Assembly: GCF_014270035.1 (NCBI RefSeq)
Contig: NZ_JACNEP010000003.1
Span: forward strand, 186,001 to 250,000
Length of the DNA: 64,000 bases
Origin: Neptunicella marina
GTDB lineage: Bacteria; Pseudomonadota; Gammaproteobacteria; Enterobacterales; Alteromonadaceae
Direction: 5' to 3'
Shown here piece after piece: positions 36,803 through 45,794 of this stretch; within the stretch, counting starts at the first letter, position 1, and every line of letters begins with the position of its first letter. Made by a program: the position numbers and the translations under genes. The notes beneath the pieces are model-generated. The model was not told the origin of the DNA. It worked only from the letters and a program-made list of their open reading frames with translations, and did no database searches.

Positions 36803-38340
36803 TGAGTGGAACCAGACCTCAGGGCGCAGCGCTAGCAGATGATAAAGCGAAACGTGCGTTAATTCTGCCGGGAGGTGGCTTGCGTTTGTCGTATGCAGCG
36901 GGTGTGGCTAAACGTTTGTTTGAAGGTGGGCTGACATTTGAGTTTATGGACGGTACATCCGGTGGCTCTTTAATCCTGGCGATGCTGTTATCGGGCCTTG
37001 ATATTGAGGAAATATGTCAGCGTTGGAGCAGCATGCAAATGGCACAAACCCTGGCGTTACCGTCTTTTTCGCAAATAGTGGCTGATGATGGCTTTATCGC
37101 AGCTGGCTCAGCATCTGCGTTTCGTCAAAACGTTTTCCCGCATCTTGGTATCAATTTTGAGCGTTTGCGCCAGGCAACCGGTATTAAAGCGAGCTTCAAT
37201 GTTGGTAACTTCGCCACCAAATGTAATCAGGTTTTTCCCCACCAACACATTACTGAAGATCATCTGGTTGCGGGTATGTCGTTACCCGGTGTTTTTCCGC
37301 CTGTCTCTATCAACGGCGAGTTATATATGGATTCGGGGTTTATTCAGGATGCCAATCTTTTGCATACGGTAAAAGCGGGTGCCCGTGAACTTTGGGTTGT
37401 GTGGATTATGGGCAATATACCTGAATATCGCACAGGACTTTTAAACTGGTATGTGCAAATGCTGGAGGTCGCGGCTAACGCAGCACTGCACAAAGAATTA
37501 CTGCAAATTGCAAACATCAACAGTCGCATTGCTGCCGGAGAAACTGTGTATGGACATACTCAGCCTATCCGCTTGCACTTTATTCGTCCCCCTCATCCTT
37601 TGCCACTGGATTCTGCGTTGTATACCGGTGAGATTTGTCATGCAGACTTGATTAAACAGGGATACGAGGACACGACCCGTTACATGCTAAACACAACACA
37701 GGAGGGGGATCCTTTTGATCCCGCAATAACTAAAATGACAGAACAACATCCGGGAATTCAGTTTAAAGAAACCATGAGTGGTGGTTTTGCACTAGGTACC
37801 AGCGATTACAAACAAGGCTGTGATAAAGGTCAGTGGGCAGGCCACGTGCTGGCAATGCATGCTCAGGTCGATATTGACGATATCGATCAGTTTGTCGAAA
37901 CCGGTAAACATCCGGGACGTTTATCCGGCAGTATTGATTTTGAACCAATGGGCAAGGGAATACCGGCACATAGTGGGGTGTTTAATTTGTTTTATCCCGC
38001 TGATAAACCTGGCCTGAAGCTGATGGTGTACGAGCTGGCTTTTACTCATGACGGACAGGACTACTATCTGGCAGGTAAAAAAGAAGTGGAAGACGACACT
38101 GGTTTTGATCTTTGGTCGGATACCACCACCTTGTATACCCAACTGCACAAAGGTACCGATAAGTCGGGTGAAGTTGTGGGGGCTGGTATTCTGACTCTTG
38201 GCGTTATTGACCTGATCAAACTGGTTTCTACCATGCGAGTTTTACATGCCAAAAACACCCCGGAAAAACTAGCCACCATAGGTAAATTTGGACGGTTTTT
38301 TATGGGCGAATTGTGGGATACCTATGCCAAACACGCTTAA
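36802..38340 (+). CDS. Patatin-like phospholipase with large C-terminal extension
   Basis: The 512-residue protein starts with a patatin domain (about residues 18-290). It shows the oxyanion loop LPGGGLRLSYAAG, the nucleophile motif DGTSGGSLILAM (GxSxG, Ser near residue 54) and the catalytic Asp in LYMDSGFIQDAN, where the usual DGG is DSG. It should hydrolyse lipid ester bonds in the cytoplasm. From about residue 310 a second domain of about 170 residues follows (TMSGGFALGTSDYKQG; DDTGFDLWSDTTTLYTQLH). I recall similar sequence attached to cholesterol-oxidase-type GMC proteins, but cannot verify this here. It is translationally coupled to the gene before and lies 42 bp from the GMC gene. Confidence 0.85.
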   Translation: MSGTRPQGAALADDKAKRALILPGGGLRLSYAAGVAKRLFEGGLTFEFMDGTSGGSLILAMLLSGLDIEEICQRWSSMQMAQTLALPSFSQIVADDGFIAAGSASAFRQNVFPHLGINFERLRQATGIKASFNVGNFATKCNQVFPHQHITEDHLVAGMSLPGVFPPVSINGELYMDSGFIQDANLLHTVKAGARELWVVWIMGNIPEYRTGLLNWYVQMLEVAANAALHKELLQIANINSRIAAGETVYGHTQPIRLHFIRPPHPLPLDSALYTGEICHADLIKQGYEDTTRYMLNTTQEGDPFDPAITKMTEQHPGIQFKETMSGGFALGTSDYKQGCDKGQWAGHVLAMHAQVDIDDIDQFVETGKHPGRLSGSIDFEPMGKGIPAHSGVFNLFYPADKPGLKLMVYELAFTHDGQDYYLAGKKEVEDDTGFDLWSDTTTLYTQLHKGTDKSGEVVGAGILTLGVIDLIKLVSTMRVLHAKNTPEKLATIGKFGRFFMGELWDTYAKHA

Positions 38341-38382
38341 GCGGTAATTAAGGAATAAACAAAATTACACAAGGAGATACCT

Positions 38383-40113
38383 ATGGCGTCAACACTGGAT
38401 CATGAAGCCATCGTCATCGGTAGCGGATTTGGCGGTTCAATCTCTGCCTGCCGTTTAGCAAAAAAATGGCCCGGAAAGGTGTTACTTCTTGAGCGGGGTA
38501 AACGCTACCCCATGGGCTCTTTTCCACGCAAGCCTCATGATATGGCAACCAATTTCTGGAACATCAAAAAGGAACTGCGTAAACGCCCCGGACATGTCAG
38601 GAATCAAGATATGCATGGCATGTTTGATGTGCGCTTTTATAAACATATGGATGCAGTTGTCTGCGCGGGTTTAGGTGGAGGTTCACTGATCTACGCTAAT
38701 GTGTTTTTGCAGCCTCCTGATGAAGTATTTGATGAAAACTGGCCTGTGCAATGTAAAAAGCAAGACTTACAACATTATTATCAAACGGCCAGGTCTGTGT
38801 TAGGTGCAAGGCCGATCCCCGCCCAAACTGAGCCCGGAAGAAAAGTCGTTCGTACTGACTTATTTAAACAGTTTGCTGAGAGTGAAGGCCGGCAGTCTGA
38901 ACTGGTGGATATCAATGTATTTTTTGGCAATGATTTTGAAAAACCATTGCCTATTGGTGTACAGCAGCCAAACCGTTATGGTGCTATTCAAACATCCTGT
39001 GTTTATTGTGCTGAATGTGATGTGGGCTGCAATACCCACTCTAAAAATACAACCGATCTAAATTACCTTCATGTTGCTGAACATAAATACAAGGCCAGTA
39101 TAAAAACTGAGCAGATGGTGGAGAAAATCGTGCCATTAAATGCTGATGGACGCGATGATAGCGAAGCTAACGGTGAATTCGGTTATCGGGTGTATTGGTA
39201 TGATTTAACTGATAATCAGGTGCAATGCAGTGCTACTACCAGGAGGGTGGTGGTGTCTGCTGGTACATTGGGGACCAACGAGATTCTATTACGCTGCCGG
39301 GATAGTTTTAAAACGTTGCCACACATTAATCAGCATTTGGGACAGCATTTTTCTGGCAATGGTGACTTTTTATCTTTTGTGATTGATGGCAATAAACCGG
39401 CAGACCCCAATTACGGCCCGGTGATTACCCAAAAAACCGATTTTAATCTGTTTAGTGATTTTGATCGCAGCAAAGCTTTTATTTTAGAAGATGCAAGTTA
39501 CCCCAATTTTGCCGCCTGGTATACCGAGGGTATGAAGCCCGTCTGGGCCAAAATACCGGCACTGTATCGCGGTATTAAACGCTTTATTCAGCGTTTCCTA
39601 TCGGGCAGGACTAATGGCAGTGTGGCCGACGAATTAAATGAACTACTTAAAGATGATATGTCTTATCGTTCCGCCGTTTTGCTGTGTATGGGGATTGATA
39701 ATAGTCAGGGACAGTTGACGCTGGACAAACGTGCCAATATCAACATCAACTGGCCGCGGAAACAAAATATGCCTTTATATCAGGCGATTTTGGCTATGGG
39801 AGAGCGCTTTAAGCGTTTTGTGGGGGGAAAACACTTTTTCCCGCTGCCGAACTGGTGGTGGCCTAAACGTAGCAATGTCACCGTGCACGCATTAGGGGGA
39901 TGCCGGTTAGCGGATAATCCAGGCCGGGGGGTGACCAGCGCTGACAGCGATAGCTTTGGTCAGGTTTTTGGTTATCCGGGCTTATATGTAGCAGATGGCT
40001 CATTGTTACCCACTGCGGTAGGGGCTAATCCTGTTGCAACGATATCTGCTCTATCTGAGAAGGTTGCCGAAGGGATCACTGGCATTAAGCCAGATCCCAG
40101 TGGCGAATTATAA
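38383..40113 (+). CDS. GMC-family FAD oxidoreductase, cholesterol-oxidase-like
   Basis: The 576-residue flavoenzyme opens with the dinucleotide fold AIVIGSGFGGSISACRLA and continues with LGGGSLIYANVFLQPP, a substrate-side loop typical of the cholesterol-oxidase branch. The C-terminal active-site elements are VHALGGCRLADNP (catalytic His) and TAVGANPVATISAL (Asn-Pro). Around residue 206 is a CVYCAECDVGCNTHSKNT motif (CxxCxxCxxxC), which could hold an Fe-S cluster or metal. It lacks a Tat or Sec signal. It would oxidise a hydrophobic alcohol to a ketone or aldehyde, passing electrons to oxygen or a carrier. AAGGAG precedes the ATG. The gene ends 10 bp before the metallophosphoesterase gene. Confidence 0.88.
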   Translation: MASTLDHEAIVIGSGFGGSISACRLAKKWPGKVLLLERGKRYPMGSFPRKPHDMATNFWNIKKELRKRPGHVRNQDMHGMFDVRFYKHMDAVVCAGLGGGSLIYANVFLQPPDEVFDENWPVQCKKQDLQHYYQTARSVLGARPIPAQTEPGRKVVRTDLFKQFAESEGRQSELVDINVFFGNDFEKPLPIGVQQPNRYGAIQTSCVYCAECDVGCNTHSKNTTDLNYLHVAEHKYKASIKTEQMVEKIVPLNADGRDDSEANGEFGYRVYWYDLTDNQVQCSATTRRVVVSAGTLGTNEILLRCRDSFKTLPHINQHLGQHFSGNGDFLSFVIDGNKPADPNYGPVITQKTDFNLFSDFDRSKAFILEDASYPNFAAWYTEGMKPVWAKIPALYRGIKRFIQRFLSGRTNGSVADELNELLKDDMSYRSAVLLCMGIDNSQGQLTLDKRANININWPRKQNMPLYQAILAMGERFKRFVGGKHFFPLPNWWWPKRSNVTVHALGGCRLADNPGRGVTSADSDSFGQVFGYPGLYVADGSLLPTAVGANPVATISALSEKVAEGITGIKPDPSGEL

Positions 40114-40123
40114 GGACGTAGCT

Positions 40124-41722
40124 ATGGCCTGGTGGCATTCTATTTCTGAAAAGCTTGGTATGAAAAAAACGAAAGCACTGGAGTTGCCTGGCGTGAGGCT
40201 GGCAGAGGCTGAACGTGGAAACCGCATGTGTGTGAGTGTCAGTGATATTCATTTGACCGATGGCACCGTCGGATTTCAGAATTTGGGTGAGCATGCCTGG
40301 CAACGGTTTTATCAGACGTTATTACAGCGCTGTAAAAGTTATTATGTTGAAGAATTAGTTTTGCTGCTGGATGGCGACATTGTTGATTTGATTCGAAGTA
40401 GCCGGTGGGCTGAGCACGGTATTTATCCGTGGCAGCGTGAACAAAGGGACGAATTTTCGGCAGTCGTAACACAGATTATCCACGACATTGTTGAAGTCCA
40501 GCATAAATCATTTTTTAGGATGCTGACATCACTGGAAGACAAGTTAAAAGCGGAAGAAGGTTGCAGTATTACAAAGGTTGAGCTGGTTATTACGCTGGGT
40601 AATCATGATAAAGAATTGTTGTGTGTGCCAGATGCGCTGGCTTATTTTTATGAAAAAGGCCTTAATCAGCCGCTTAAAGATATATCAGCACAAACCCGGC
40701 GTACACTTGGCCAAATGTACGGTGATGAAACGTTATTTCAGTCATTGGAGAGCGCACCTTATTTTGCCTTTTATTATGCTGATTGCGGTTTCCGTTTGTT
40801 TAGTACTCATGGTCAATGGCGTGACCCACATAACTCGCTGGCAGTTAAATCCACTTATGATTTGCCTGGCTGGAAAGCAAGTGACGGCTGGAAGTTAGCA
40901 AACTGGCAGCAACAGAAATTCGCACCTTTTCTTGAGCCCTGCTTTGGCGATACTGTCGCAGCGGGTTTGTTATCCACTTTTATTTATCGGGTTAAAAAGG
41001 CGTTTGCAGAACAACAGTGCAACGAGCCACGTTTAAGCCGGATTATCGATGAACTGGATTTATATCGACCTACCTATGCCGCACTAAGCCGAATCTTGCA
41101 GGAAACCAGTAAAATGAAAAAACAAAATCGCGGACGTGAGGCGATTGTGATTATTGAGAAAAACCTGTTTAACGGCATTCGCGAATGGTTAAGTTGGCCT
41201 TTTGTATATGAATCTGCAACGCCAGTAATAAAGCTGGCATTAAAAGTAGGTAAATCGATTTTGTTGTATTTACATAAACTCGATAAAGGTATCGAAATTC
41301 CGGTATTGCAACGTTGGTTGAAGTTATTGGCTAAAATTGAACGCTTCAGTAATAAGGGGGAAAAGCTTAGTACCATGAAAACTTTTCCTGCCTATTTACC
41401 CTGCTATCAACATTATGGCTTTCAGTTGCATATTGAGGGGCATACTCATGTGCCATTACAGGAGCAACCTGCTCTAAATAATCCTCAGCCAGCAACCTAT
41501 ATCAACCTGGGTACCTGGCGAGACCAGATTGTAATGCGTAAACACAGCGGTTACCGCAGGCAAGGAGTGTTGCGGGCGTTATATATACTTGATTTAAAAA
41601 ATCATACACATACCAAAGAACAACGGCCGCGAAGTTTTGATTATTTTGTTGAGGATGTGGTGAACTGGGGCGACAACAAAGATGCACTTGATAACACTGG
41701 GCAACTACAAGCTAAATTTTAA
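40124..41722 (+). CDS. Metallophosphoesterase of the calcineurin-like fold
   Basis: The 532-residue protein has the five metal-site motifs of calcineurin-like phosphoesterases in order: VSVSDIHLTDG (DxH), LLLDGDIVDLI (GDxxD), ITLGNHDKELL (GNHD), LFSTHGQW and HIEGHTHVPLQ (GHTH). Between motifs there is a long helical insert (about residues 280-430). It likely hydrolyses a phosphate mono- or diester. ATG 40124 has AAGGA upstream and lies 10 bp past the GMC stop; a longer frame opens inside the GMC gene and is not preferred. As last member of the run it may remove a phosphate from a lipid-derived intermediate, which is inference only. Confidence 0.85.
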   Translation: MAWWHSISEKLGMKKTKALELPGVRLAEAERGNRMCVSVSDIHLTDGTVGFQNLGEHAWQRFYQTLLQRCKSYYVEELVLLLDGDIVDLIRSSRWAEHGIYPWQREQRDEFSAVVTQIIHDIVEVQHKSFFRMLTSLEDKLKAEEGCSITKVELVITLGNHDKELLCVPDALAYFYEKGLNQPLKDISAQTRRTLGQMYGDETLFQSLESAPYFAFYYADCGFRLFSTHGQWRDPHNSLAVKSTYDLPGWKASDGWKLANWQQQKFAPFLEPCFGDTVAAGLLSTFIYRVKKAFAEQQCNEPRLSRIIDELDLYRPTYAALSRILQETSKMKKQNRGREAIVIIEKNLFNGIREWLSWPFVYESATPVIKLALKVGKSILLYLHKLDKGIEIPVLQRWLKLLAKIERFSNKGEKLSTMKTFPAYLPCYQHYGFQLHIEGHTHVPLQEQPALNNPQPATYINLGTWRDQIVMRKHSGYRRQGVLRALYILDLKNHTHTKEQRPRSFDYFVEDVVNWGDNKDALDNTGQLQAKF

Positions 41723-41730
41723 TCGACTAA

Positions 41731-41756
41731 ACTTAACTTGCTTATTAAAGTTAAGT
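41731..41756 (+). terminator. Stem-loop after the metallophosphoesterase gene, possible weak terminator
   Basis: ACTTAACTT pairs with AAGTTAAGT around an 8-base loop, 9 bp after the stop codon. It is AT-rich and followed only by AAATTT, so termination would be weak. Confidence 0.4.
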
Positions 41757-41776
41757 TAAATTTGGTATGGGGATTG

Positions 41777-42445
41777 ATGTTAAGTATGCAGCAGCAAACA
41801 AGTTTTACCATTCTACTGTTATTGTTGATTAGTGGTTTATGCAACAGCGCCCTGGCTCATGAAGATAAAAATCGTGCGCCAATAGATGTCAGCGATAAAC
41901 AAGCTATTGTTGCCTTGCACCAACACGCTATCGATTCACTATTGCATTCTGAATTAGTGATTGAGTGTATTAAAAATCATGCTCAGTCAAATTTGCAGTT
42001 AGCCGATTTACTGACAATTAACAGCCAATGGCCACGTCAACCTCAGGTGGTAAAAGCAGTGCTGGAAAATCCTTGTGCGCAACGATTTAAACAACTGGTT
42101 AATCAAAGTGATTTGAAGATAGTTGAGATCTTACTGACAGATTCTTTGGGAGGGTTGATTGCTGCAACCCCGATGCCTAGCGATTTTTGGCAGGCGGACG
42201 AAGAAAAATTTATTGAGCCTGTGGTGACTAAAAGCCAGTTTGTTAGTGATGAGGACTGGGATGCCAGTACTGCCACTTATTCCTTTTTTATCGCTAATCC
42301 TTTGATCGTAGAGGGTAAACTTGAGGCGGTGTTAGTGACGGGTATTAATGTCACTGCAGAATATCTTAATAAACTATCGATGGAAGAATTACTCTACATC
42401 AAAGTCAAACCAGCTGACGGGGAGACCGACAGCCAGTCACAATGA
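41777..42445 (+). CDS. Secreted protein of unknown function, possible PDC/Cache-like sensor fold
   Basis: I do not recognise this 222-residue product. It has a signal peptide (about residues 1-28, ending SALA before HEDKN). The mature part shows an N-terminal long helix (KQAIVALHQHAIDSLLHSELVIECI) followed by strands such as LKIVEILLTDSLGGLIAATP and LEAVLVTGINVTAEYLNKL. The pattern of strand, turn, 'dSlGglia' and a later 'f.ianPl' strand resembles a stand-alone PDC/Cache ligand-binding domain. ATG 41777 has GGGGA just upstream; ATG 41786 is an alternative. It lies 55 bp past the metallophosphoesterase and could belong to that transcript. Confidence 0.6.
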   Translation: MLSMQQQTSFTILLLLLISGLCNSALAHEDKNRAPIDVSDKQAIVALHQHAIDSLLHSELVIECIKNHAQSNLQLADLLTINSQWPRQPQVVKAVLENPCAQRFKQLVNQSDLKIVEILLTDSLGGLIAATPMPSDFWQADEEKFIEPVVTKSQFVSDEDWDASTATYSFFIANPLIVEGKLEAVLVTGINVTAEYLNKLSMEELLYIKVKPADGETDSQSQ

Positions 42446-42452
42446 TTATTAA

Positions 42453-43436
42453 TTACGCTGGCACCAGTGTTTTTGCGTAAGCAAAAACCGCTGGTGCACC
42501 ACCAGTATGCCAAAACAGGACATTGTCATCCTTACTGAATTTTCCCTGGCGGATCATATCTATCAGGGCGCCCATGGCACGACCAGTATAGACGGGATCT
42601 AAAATAATCCCTTCGGTTTGTGCCAGAGATGATAATGCGTGTTTATCCAGTTGATTAATCACGCCGTAACCGTCGGCTATATAATCGTGATTGAGCTTAA
42701 TTTCAGGTACTGGGGCATCTATGCTTAATGCTGCAAGTGTTTCCGTGCACAAGGTTTCAATCACGCGTTCCAAAGGCGTGTCTGAAGATTGCTTATCGTT
42801 GTTAATACCCATTACATTGATATTGAGATCAAGCAGTTGGTTGCCCAGGGCTAAACCTGCGTGTGTACCGCCCGAGCTGGAAGCAAATACAATATGATCC
42901 ATCTTTAAATTTGCTGTTTCCAGCTGGCTTTTTAACTCACCCATAGCATTGATATACGCCATCGCACCGAAACAATTTGAACCACCATATGGCACCACAA
43001 AAGGCCGTTTTCCCTGTTGCTTTAAGGACTCTACTAAGGCAGGTATATCTTCACCTTTGCGATTATTACCTGCAAAATGGAGGTGCGCACCTAACATGGT
43101 ATCCAACAGAATATTACCATTAATGTCGGCAGGCTTTTCACCGCCCAGTATCAGATGGCATTCCAACCCCAGTCTGGCTGCAGCTGCCGCCGTTTGACGA
43201 CAATGATTTGATTGACTGGCGCCAGCGGTGATAACACAGTCAGCCTGCCCGGCTAACGCTTGTGCCAGAATAAATTCCAGCTTGCGGGTTTTGTTACCGC
43301 CTAACGCGAGGCCGGTTTGATCATCACGCTTAATATAAATTGCAGGGCCACCCAATTTCTCACTTAATTGAGTCAGAGGATGTAGTGGAGTCGGTAAAAA
43401 TGCCAAATCCACTTTTTTAGCCAGGGTGATTGTCAT
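42453..43436 (-). CDS. dcyD: D-cysteine desulfhydrase / ACC-deaminase-family PLP enzyme
   Basis: This 327-residue PLP-dependent fold-type II enzyme belongs to the D-cysteine desulfhydrase and 1-aminocyclopropane-1-carboxylate deaminase family. It carries IYIKRDDQTGLALGGNKTRKLEF with the PLP Lys in GGNK, the phosphate-binding ASSSGGTHAGLALG and the cofactor-facing TAGASQSNHCRQTAAAAA. D-cysteine is cleaved to pyruvate, ammonia and H2S. The choice between D-cysteine, ACC or L-cysteate cannot be settled by eye, so the symbol is tentative. It lies 11 bp downstream of the TraB/GumN gene on the same strand. Confidence 0.85.
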   Translation of the reverse strand: MTITLAKKVDLAFLPTPLHPLTQLSEKLGGPAIYIKRDDQTGLALGGNKTRKLEFILAQALAGQADCVITAGASQSNHCRQTAAAAARLGLECHLILGGEKPADINGNILLDTMLGAHLHFAGNNRKGEDIPALVESLKQQGKRPFVVPYGGSNCFGAMAYINAMGELKSQLETANLKMDHIVFASSSGGTHAGLALGNQLLDLNINVMGINNDKQSSDTPLERVIETLCTETLAALSIDAPVPEIKLNHDYIADGYGVINQLDKHALSSLAQTEGIILDPVYTGRAMGALIDMIRQGKFSKDDNVLFWHTGGAPAVFAYAKTLVPA

Positions 43437-43447
43437 AATAGAGCTAC

Positions 43448-44338
43448 TCAGTTTATTTGTTTTTTAGGTTTATACTCACTTACCTTGTACCCTTTATTTT
43501 CCAGGGTTTTAATCAGGCCGTCCTGGCCAGCTAAATGCAATGCACCAACCAGTATCAATTCGGTAGGTACTGTTGTTAGCATTTGCTCCAGATGAGGTAA
43601 CCATGCCAGATTACGTTGAAAAATAAGCTGTTGGTAGATATTTGGGAAGTCTTGTTGCATGGGCGTTAAAGAATCTTTCGCCATTTGCACATAGTTACCA
43701 CTGCGCCAGTTTTGTCGCATTTGCTGCAGTTGTGGCGCAAACTGCTTCAGGTCTTGTAAAGTGTATTGGATGTATTTATCTTCTTCACCTGCTCCGAGTG
43801 AAGCAAGATAGTTAAGTTGCTGTTCCGGACTTTCGAAATACACATGCTGCTTTTTATCCCTGACAGAGCGGGTATAGAAGTACTGATCAACGCCTTCGCC
43901 ACTGTATCCCAGCTTTTTAAGCTCGGTTAAACTCAGCAATACACCCATCAGGCTGGGTTTAAAGTGGTTTAACTGTTCAATATTCAGCTGCCTTTCTTGT
44001 AAATAGTCAATCAGGTTCTTGCGTGTATTAGCACTCAGTTTATCCGTTAATTTTGTGCCATTTTCGTAGGTAAGCAATTGCATACTTTTTTGCTGAAACT
44101 CAGTGGTTTGCAATTGAGACATATCTGTTTCGAAAGCAATAATGTCTGCTTGTAGGTAAGCCTGCTCAAAGGGGGCGGGTAAGGGAAAATCACTTTTAGT
44201 CAGAACATGCATGGTACCCGCTAAAAACAGGTGGTGGTTGCCTTTGCTAACTTGCCAGACTGGCGAATTGGCTAATGCTGGAAAAGTAATCTGCAGGCAG
44301 ATTAAGCAGAAGACTGTCCGTTTCCATCGTGTGTTCAT
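43448..44338 (-). CDS. TraB/GumN-family protein
   Basis: This 296-residue protein has a signal peptide (residues 1-23, FPALA junction) and the two motifs of the TraB/GumN (TIKI) superfamily: LFLAGTMHVLTKSDFPLP near the N-terminus and ILVGALHLAGQDGLIKTLENKGYKV near the C-terminus, each with a conserved His. Some relatives act as metal-dependent proteases. Its role in the periplasm is unknown. It starts upstream of the D-cysteine-desulfhydrase-type gene and is probably co-transcribed with it. Confidence 0.88.
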   Translation of the reverse strand: MNTRWKRTVFCLICLQITFPALANSPVWQVSKGNHHLFLAGTMHVLTKSDFPLPAPFEQAYLQADIIAFETDMSQLQTTEFQQKSMQLLTYENGTKLTDKLSANTRKNLIDYLQERQLNIEQLNHFKPSLMGVLLSLTELKKLGYSGEGVDQYFYTRSVRDKKQHVYFESPEQQLNYLASLGAGEEDKYIQYTLQDLKQFAPQLQQMRQNWRSGNYVQMAKDSLTPMQQDFPNIYQQLIFQRNLAWLPHLEQMLTTVPTELILVGALHLAGQDGLIKTLENKGYKVSEYKPKKQIN

Positions 44339-44412
44339 CTAATGTCCCTGAACGCAAAAACCAACAGTCTACCGTTTTTACCGCATGCCTGTAAGCATTT
44401 GATGTATTTTTA

Positions 44413-45042
44413 CTACTGGCGAAGTGGAGAAATAGTCAGTTCAACACGTCTGTTTTGCTGACGTCCCGTCTCATTCATATTGGATGCTACTGGCATGGAT
44501 TCACCAAAGCCCTGAGTGGTAATACGCCGATTATCAACGTTGTGTTGTACCAGATAATTTTTCACACTGTTTGCCCGGTTTAAGGATAATTGCTGATTGT
44601 CGCTATCTTTGCCTACGCTGTCTGTATGGCCACTTATATGCAATATGGTTTTGGGGTAACGATTTAAGACCGTTATCACATCATCCAAAATAGGATTGAA
44701 GTTGGGTTGAATATTGGCACTTCCGCTGGCAAAGGTAATGTTGCCGGGCATAATTAATTGCAGATTATCACCCTGACGTTTGACTTCTATGCCGGTATCG
44801 GCCAGTTCACGATTGAATTCCTCTTCCTGTTTATCCATGTAAGTACCAATTGCGGAACCCGCCAATGCACCAACAGCAGCGCCCCATACATAACGGCTTT
44901 TAGCGTTATCACCGGTTGCTTTACCTAAAACTGCACCTACAACGGCTCCAATACCGGCGCCTTTTTGTGCATTAGAACTATTAGCCGCACAACCGCTAAT
45001 ACCTATTGCGGCTGATAACATAAGGATGGTGAGCTTTTTCAT
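44413..45042 (-). CDS. OmpA-family lipoprotein with glycine-zipper (YiaD-like)
   Basis: This 209-residue outer-membrane lipoprotein begins with a signal peptide and lipobox GISGC. It then has a glycine-zipper segment (AGIGAVVGAVLGKATG; GAAVGALAGSAIGTYM). A C-terminal OmpA peptidoglycan-binding domain follows, with ILHISGHTDSVG, LSLNRANSVKNYL, and QQNRRVELTI. It resembles YiaD, anchoring the outer membrane to the wall. ATG 45042 is chosen because GGAGG lies five bases upstream; an upstream TTG-type extension is unlikely. Single gene between terminator-bounded neighbours. Confidence 0.92.
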   Translation of the reverse strand: MKKLTILMLSAAIGISGCAANSSNAQKGAGIGAVVGAVLGKATGDNAKSRYVWGAAVGALAGSAIGTYMDKQEEEFNRELADTGIEVKRQGDNLQLIMPGNITFASGSANIQPNFNPILDDVITVLNRYPKTILHISGHTDSVGKDSDNQQLSLNRANSVKNYLVQHNVDNRRITTQGFGESMPVASNMNETGRQQNRRVELTISPLRQ

Positions 45043-45147
45043 ATTACCTCCACAGCAAAAAATGAGATAACTGATTAACTCCATTTAATTCAGTTGTTTA
45101 TATGATCCGTATGCTAAATACCCAACACTGAACCCTGTCTGAATTAA

Positions 45148-45173
45148 AACGAGTGGTATGGCTACCACTCGTT
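45148..45173 (-). terminator. Rho-independent terminator of the leuABCD operon
   Basis: An 11-bp stem, AACGAGTGGTA-TGGC-TACCACTCGTT, is followed on the minus strand by TTTTAATTC, 19 bp past the leuD stop. Confidence 0.88.
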
Positions 45174-45191
45174 TTATTGGCCTAACTGATG

Positions 45192-45794
45192 TTATTGTCG
45201 CCAGGCCGGAATTGACTGTTCGTAGTTATCGATATGCGCACCGAGTTCCAAAGTCTGACCGATGGCATCCAGCCCTTTAATCAGCGAATTTTTATGTGCC
45301 GGATCAATATCGAACTGGAATGTTAATTCCTCACAGCTCACACTTTGTGCTGATAGATTGATATCAATACAGACGTCTGCGTTTGCCTGCACTTTTTTAA
45401 ATAACGCCTCAACTTGTTCATCCGTTAAACGGATGGGCAATAACTGATTATTAATGCTGTTAGCATAAAAAATATCAGCAAAGCTGGGAGCAATAATCGC
45501 TTTAAAACCATAATCAGTCAGCGACCAGGGCGCATGTTCACGGCTTGAACCACAACCGAAGTTTTGGCGGGTTAATAAAATACTCGCTGTTTTATGTTGT
45601 GGTTTGTTTAACACAAAATCCGGATTGGGTACCGATTCATGTTGATCCAGGTAGCGCCAGTCGTGAAATAAGTGTTTGCCGTAACCACTACGTGTAACGG
45701 CGGTCAAAAACTGCTTGGGGATAATTTGGTCAGTGTCCACATTGGCCTGATCCAAAGGTACGGCTGTGCCGCTATGTAAATCGATACCAGACAT
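45192..45794 (-). CDS. leuD: 3-isopropylmalate dehydratase small subunit
   Basis: LeuD forms with LeuC the isopropylmalate isomerase that moves the hydroxyl group from 2- to 3-isopropylmalate in leucine synthesis. The 200-residue length is standard. Landmarks are [36 protein letters not shown] and [17 protein letters not shown], the swivelling aconitase-like domain. The start codon abuts the leuC stop, giving translational coupling. It is the last gene of the operon before the terminator. Confidence 0.97.
   Translation of the reverse strand: MSGIDLHSGTAVPLDQANVDTDQIIPKQFLTAVTRSGYGKHLFHDWRYLDQHESVPNPDFVLNKPQHKTASILLTRQNFGCGSSREHAPWSLTDYGFKAIIAPSFADIFYANSINNQLLPIRLTDEQVEALFKKVQANADVCIDINLSAQSVSCEELTFQFDIDPAHKNSLIKGLDAIGQTLELGAHIDNYEQSIPAWRQ

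Noticed and set aside
36802-38340. Idea that the patatin-like gene is inactive because the usual DGG is DSG
   Set aside because: The catalytic Asp is present and the oxyanion and nucleophile motifs are intact; a single neighbouring change does not show loss of function.
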